From Clostridium sp. (GTDB lineage: Bacteria; Bacillota; Dethiobacteria; Dethiobacterales; Dethiobacteraceae), in NCBI GenBank assembly GCA_018335695.1, contig JAGXRV010000071.1, positions 1-64,000 of the forward strand: DNA of 64,000 nt, given 5' to 3'. The notes under the pieces are model-generated. The model was not told the DNA's origin, made no database searches, and saw only the letters and a list, made by a program, of their open reading frames with translations. Every line of letters starts with the position of its first letter. Position 1 is the first letter of the stretch. The position numbers and the translations under genes are program-made. Positions 62,989-64,000 of the stretch are shown piece by piece.

Positions 62989-63043
62989 GCCACCACCTTT
63001 TGCACAAGTACTACATCATATGGCAGCAGTCAAAGATGGTGCA

Positions 63044-63072
63044 GGGCCCCTGGTAAATTCACCAAGGGCCCC
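63044..63072. terminator. GC-rich hairpin between mutM and ytaF
   Basis: GGGCCCCTGGT and ACCAAGGGCCC pair around a 6-base loop. No T tract follows on either strand, so termination would be inefficient. The rest of 62989-63189 shows no gene; a 28-codon frame before 63105 (minus strand) was considered and set aside. Confidence 0.4.
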
Positions 63073-63189
63073 GAGTAAGTCTGAACTAAAATATAAGTCT
63101 TAACTAAAATATTTGTTTAACCAGCCGAGAGCAACCTTATTCTTTGCATCTACACTCCGGACTCCTTCGCCGCTAAAAACAACCAGCTA

Positions 63190-64000
63190 TCAGTGTTGGC
63201 AGACGGGGCAAAAGTGGGTACCCCGGCCTGATACCACCTTTCGCTCTATTAACTCGCCGCAACGGCTGCAGGGCTGGTTGCGACGCCCATAAACTTGCAG
63301 CCTTTCCTGAAAAGAGCCGGCAGCGCCGCTTGCGTCCCGATAATCACTAAAGGTAGTGCCTCGCCGAGCGATTGCTTCTTCCAGCACACTCCTAATGGCT
63401 GCAAATAATGCCAGACGTTCGCTTCGCGCTAAAGAGCGTGCGGAACGCTGCGGCGAAATGCAAGCTCGGTGCAGAATTTCATCAGCGTAAATATTGCCAA
63501 GACCGGCCAAGAATTGCTGTTTCAATAACAGTGCTTTCACACTTATAGTTCGCTTTTCCACTTCTCTGTCCAGATAAGGAAAGTGAAAATCTGCGGAAAG
63601 CGGCTCCGGCCCCAAGGAAGATAAGCCTTTAAGCTCCGGCAATTCCTCCTTGGCTAACCACCAGATTGTGCCGAACTTGCGAATATCAGAAAATGCCAAA
63701 GAAGATCCGTCCGCAAAAGAAAAGATCAGATGCAGATGCTTATGAACAGACGCCGCTTGATTACTAAAAACAAGCTGACCGGTCATCCGTAAGTGGATAA
63801 CCAAAATAGTATCATCATGCAAATGCAACAACAGATATTTGCCTCGGCGCTCTATACCTGTTACACGCCGACCTGGCAACTTTTGCTGCAATTCTTCCGG
63901 CGTTGGACGCTTTAGCGAACCATGGTAGCAAACTTCCACAGCGGCAAATTCACGACCCAATAAAAGCTGCTCCAGTCCGCGCCGAATTGTTTCCACCTCC
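63190..64000 (-). CDS. mutM: Formamidopyrimidine-DNA glycosylase (partial, runs off the right edge)
   Basis: A base-excision repair enzyme removing 8-oxoguanine. The visible frame begins VETIRRGLEQLL; the true N-terminus, with the catalytic proline of MPELPE, lies beyond position 64000. The helix-2-turn-helix LLKQQFLAGLGNIYADEILHRA and the C-terminal zinc finger CSRCG..FCPVC are intact. Neighbour of ytaF, as in Bacillus. Confidence 0.95.
   Translation of the reverse strand, partial: EVETIRRGLEQLLLGREFAAVEVCYHGSLKRPTPEELQQKLPGRRVTGIERRGKYLLLHLHDDTILVIHLRMTGQLVFSNQAASVHKHLHLIFSFADGSSLAFSDIRKFGTIWWLAKEELPELKGLSSLGPEPLSADFHFPYLDREVEKRTISVKALLLKQQFLAGLGNIYADEILHRACISPQRSARSLARSERLALFAAIRSVLEEAIARRGTTFSDYRDASGAAGSFQERLQVYGRRNQPCSRCGELIERKVVSGRGTHFCPVCQH

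Noticed and set aside
63105-63189. 28-codon frame between mutM and ytaF ending ALGWLNKYFS
   Set aside because: It reads somewhat like a protein C-terminus but has no start codon with a ribosome site and no upstream coding sequence; too little to call a gene or remnant.

Overview
The window comes from a spore-forming, anaerobic-looking member of the Firmicutes (Clostridia or a related class). The evidence is gene content and order. Dipicolinate synthase dpaA/dpaB, a GerMN protein, YtaF, a YmxH-type PRC-barrel protein, TepA and YlzJ all point to endospores. The run dprA-topA-trmFO-xerC-hslV-hslU-codY, then rpsB-tsf-pyrH-frr-uppS-cdsA-dxr-rseP-ispG, then rimP-nusA-ylxR-ylxQ-infB-ylxP-rbfA-nrnA-truB-ribF-rpsO-pnp, then dpaA-dpaB-dapA-rnj-tepA-ylzJ, is the classic Bacillus/Clostridium core order. 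Almost everything is on the minus strand and reads from right to left. The species cannot be named from the sequence alone. No flagellar/chemotaxis block lies between codY and rpsB, and proS/polC are absent between ispG and rimP.

Layout from left to right: 1-425 is non-coding, with a palindromic GAGGGTTAGGGTGAGGG repeat. 426-5446 (minus) holds a RodZ-like protein, FtsK/SpoIIIE, UppP and a Na/Pi-cotransporter family protein. 5562-9441 (plus) is a compact membrane-bound [NiFe] uptake hydrogenase operon: Tat-exported small subunit, large subunit, cytochrome b and maturation protease. Its small subunit has unusual cluster ligands, Asp for Cys at the proximal cluster and Cys for Pro at the medial cluster. 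9409-9542 is a palindromic repeat. 9800-13762 is an AT-rich island with a controller (C) protein and its operator-like palindromes, a 485-residue candidate restriction enzyme (PD...E...K-like N-terminus plus HEAT-like repeats), a convergent N4-cytosine-type DNA methyltransferase, a 32-residue microprotein, a promoter-to-terminator small RNA candidate, and a 238-residue unknown protein. 14008-20493 carries ylzJ, tepA, rnj, dapA, dpaB, dpaA (with a sigma-K-like promoter), a YflT-type stress protein and a YmxH-like protein. 20495-24002 carries a small membrane protein, dut, a VanW protein and two NodB-fold deacetylases, one with degenerate catalytic motifs. 24138-26751 is a NitT/TauT-type ABC importer. 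26752-27274 is a repeat cluster.

27275-46816 is the transcription/translation/isoprenoid/envelope core, from pnp up to rpsB. 46996-47529 is an anchored protein of unknown function. 47648-56006 carries codY, hslUV, xerC, trmFO, topA and dprA, driven by a good sigma-A promoter at 56075-56103. 56206-56760 is a GerMN protein. 56811-56984 holds REP-like DNA and the N-terminal stump of a REP-associated transposase. 56991-62264 is a five-gene Opp/Dpp operon. ytaF and the edge-truncated mutM close the window.

Two accessory loci deserve most attention. One is the R-M-like island (9.8-13.8 kb), whose candidate nuclease, microprotein and small RNA do not match a textbook system. The other is the hydrogenase with predicted 3Cys-1Asp proximal and 4Cys medial clusters. 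Together they form about 8 kb of cargo between ylzJ and ftsK/spoIIIE, which are neighbours in Bacillus.
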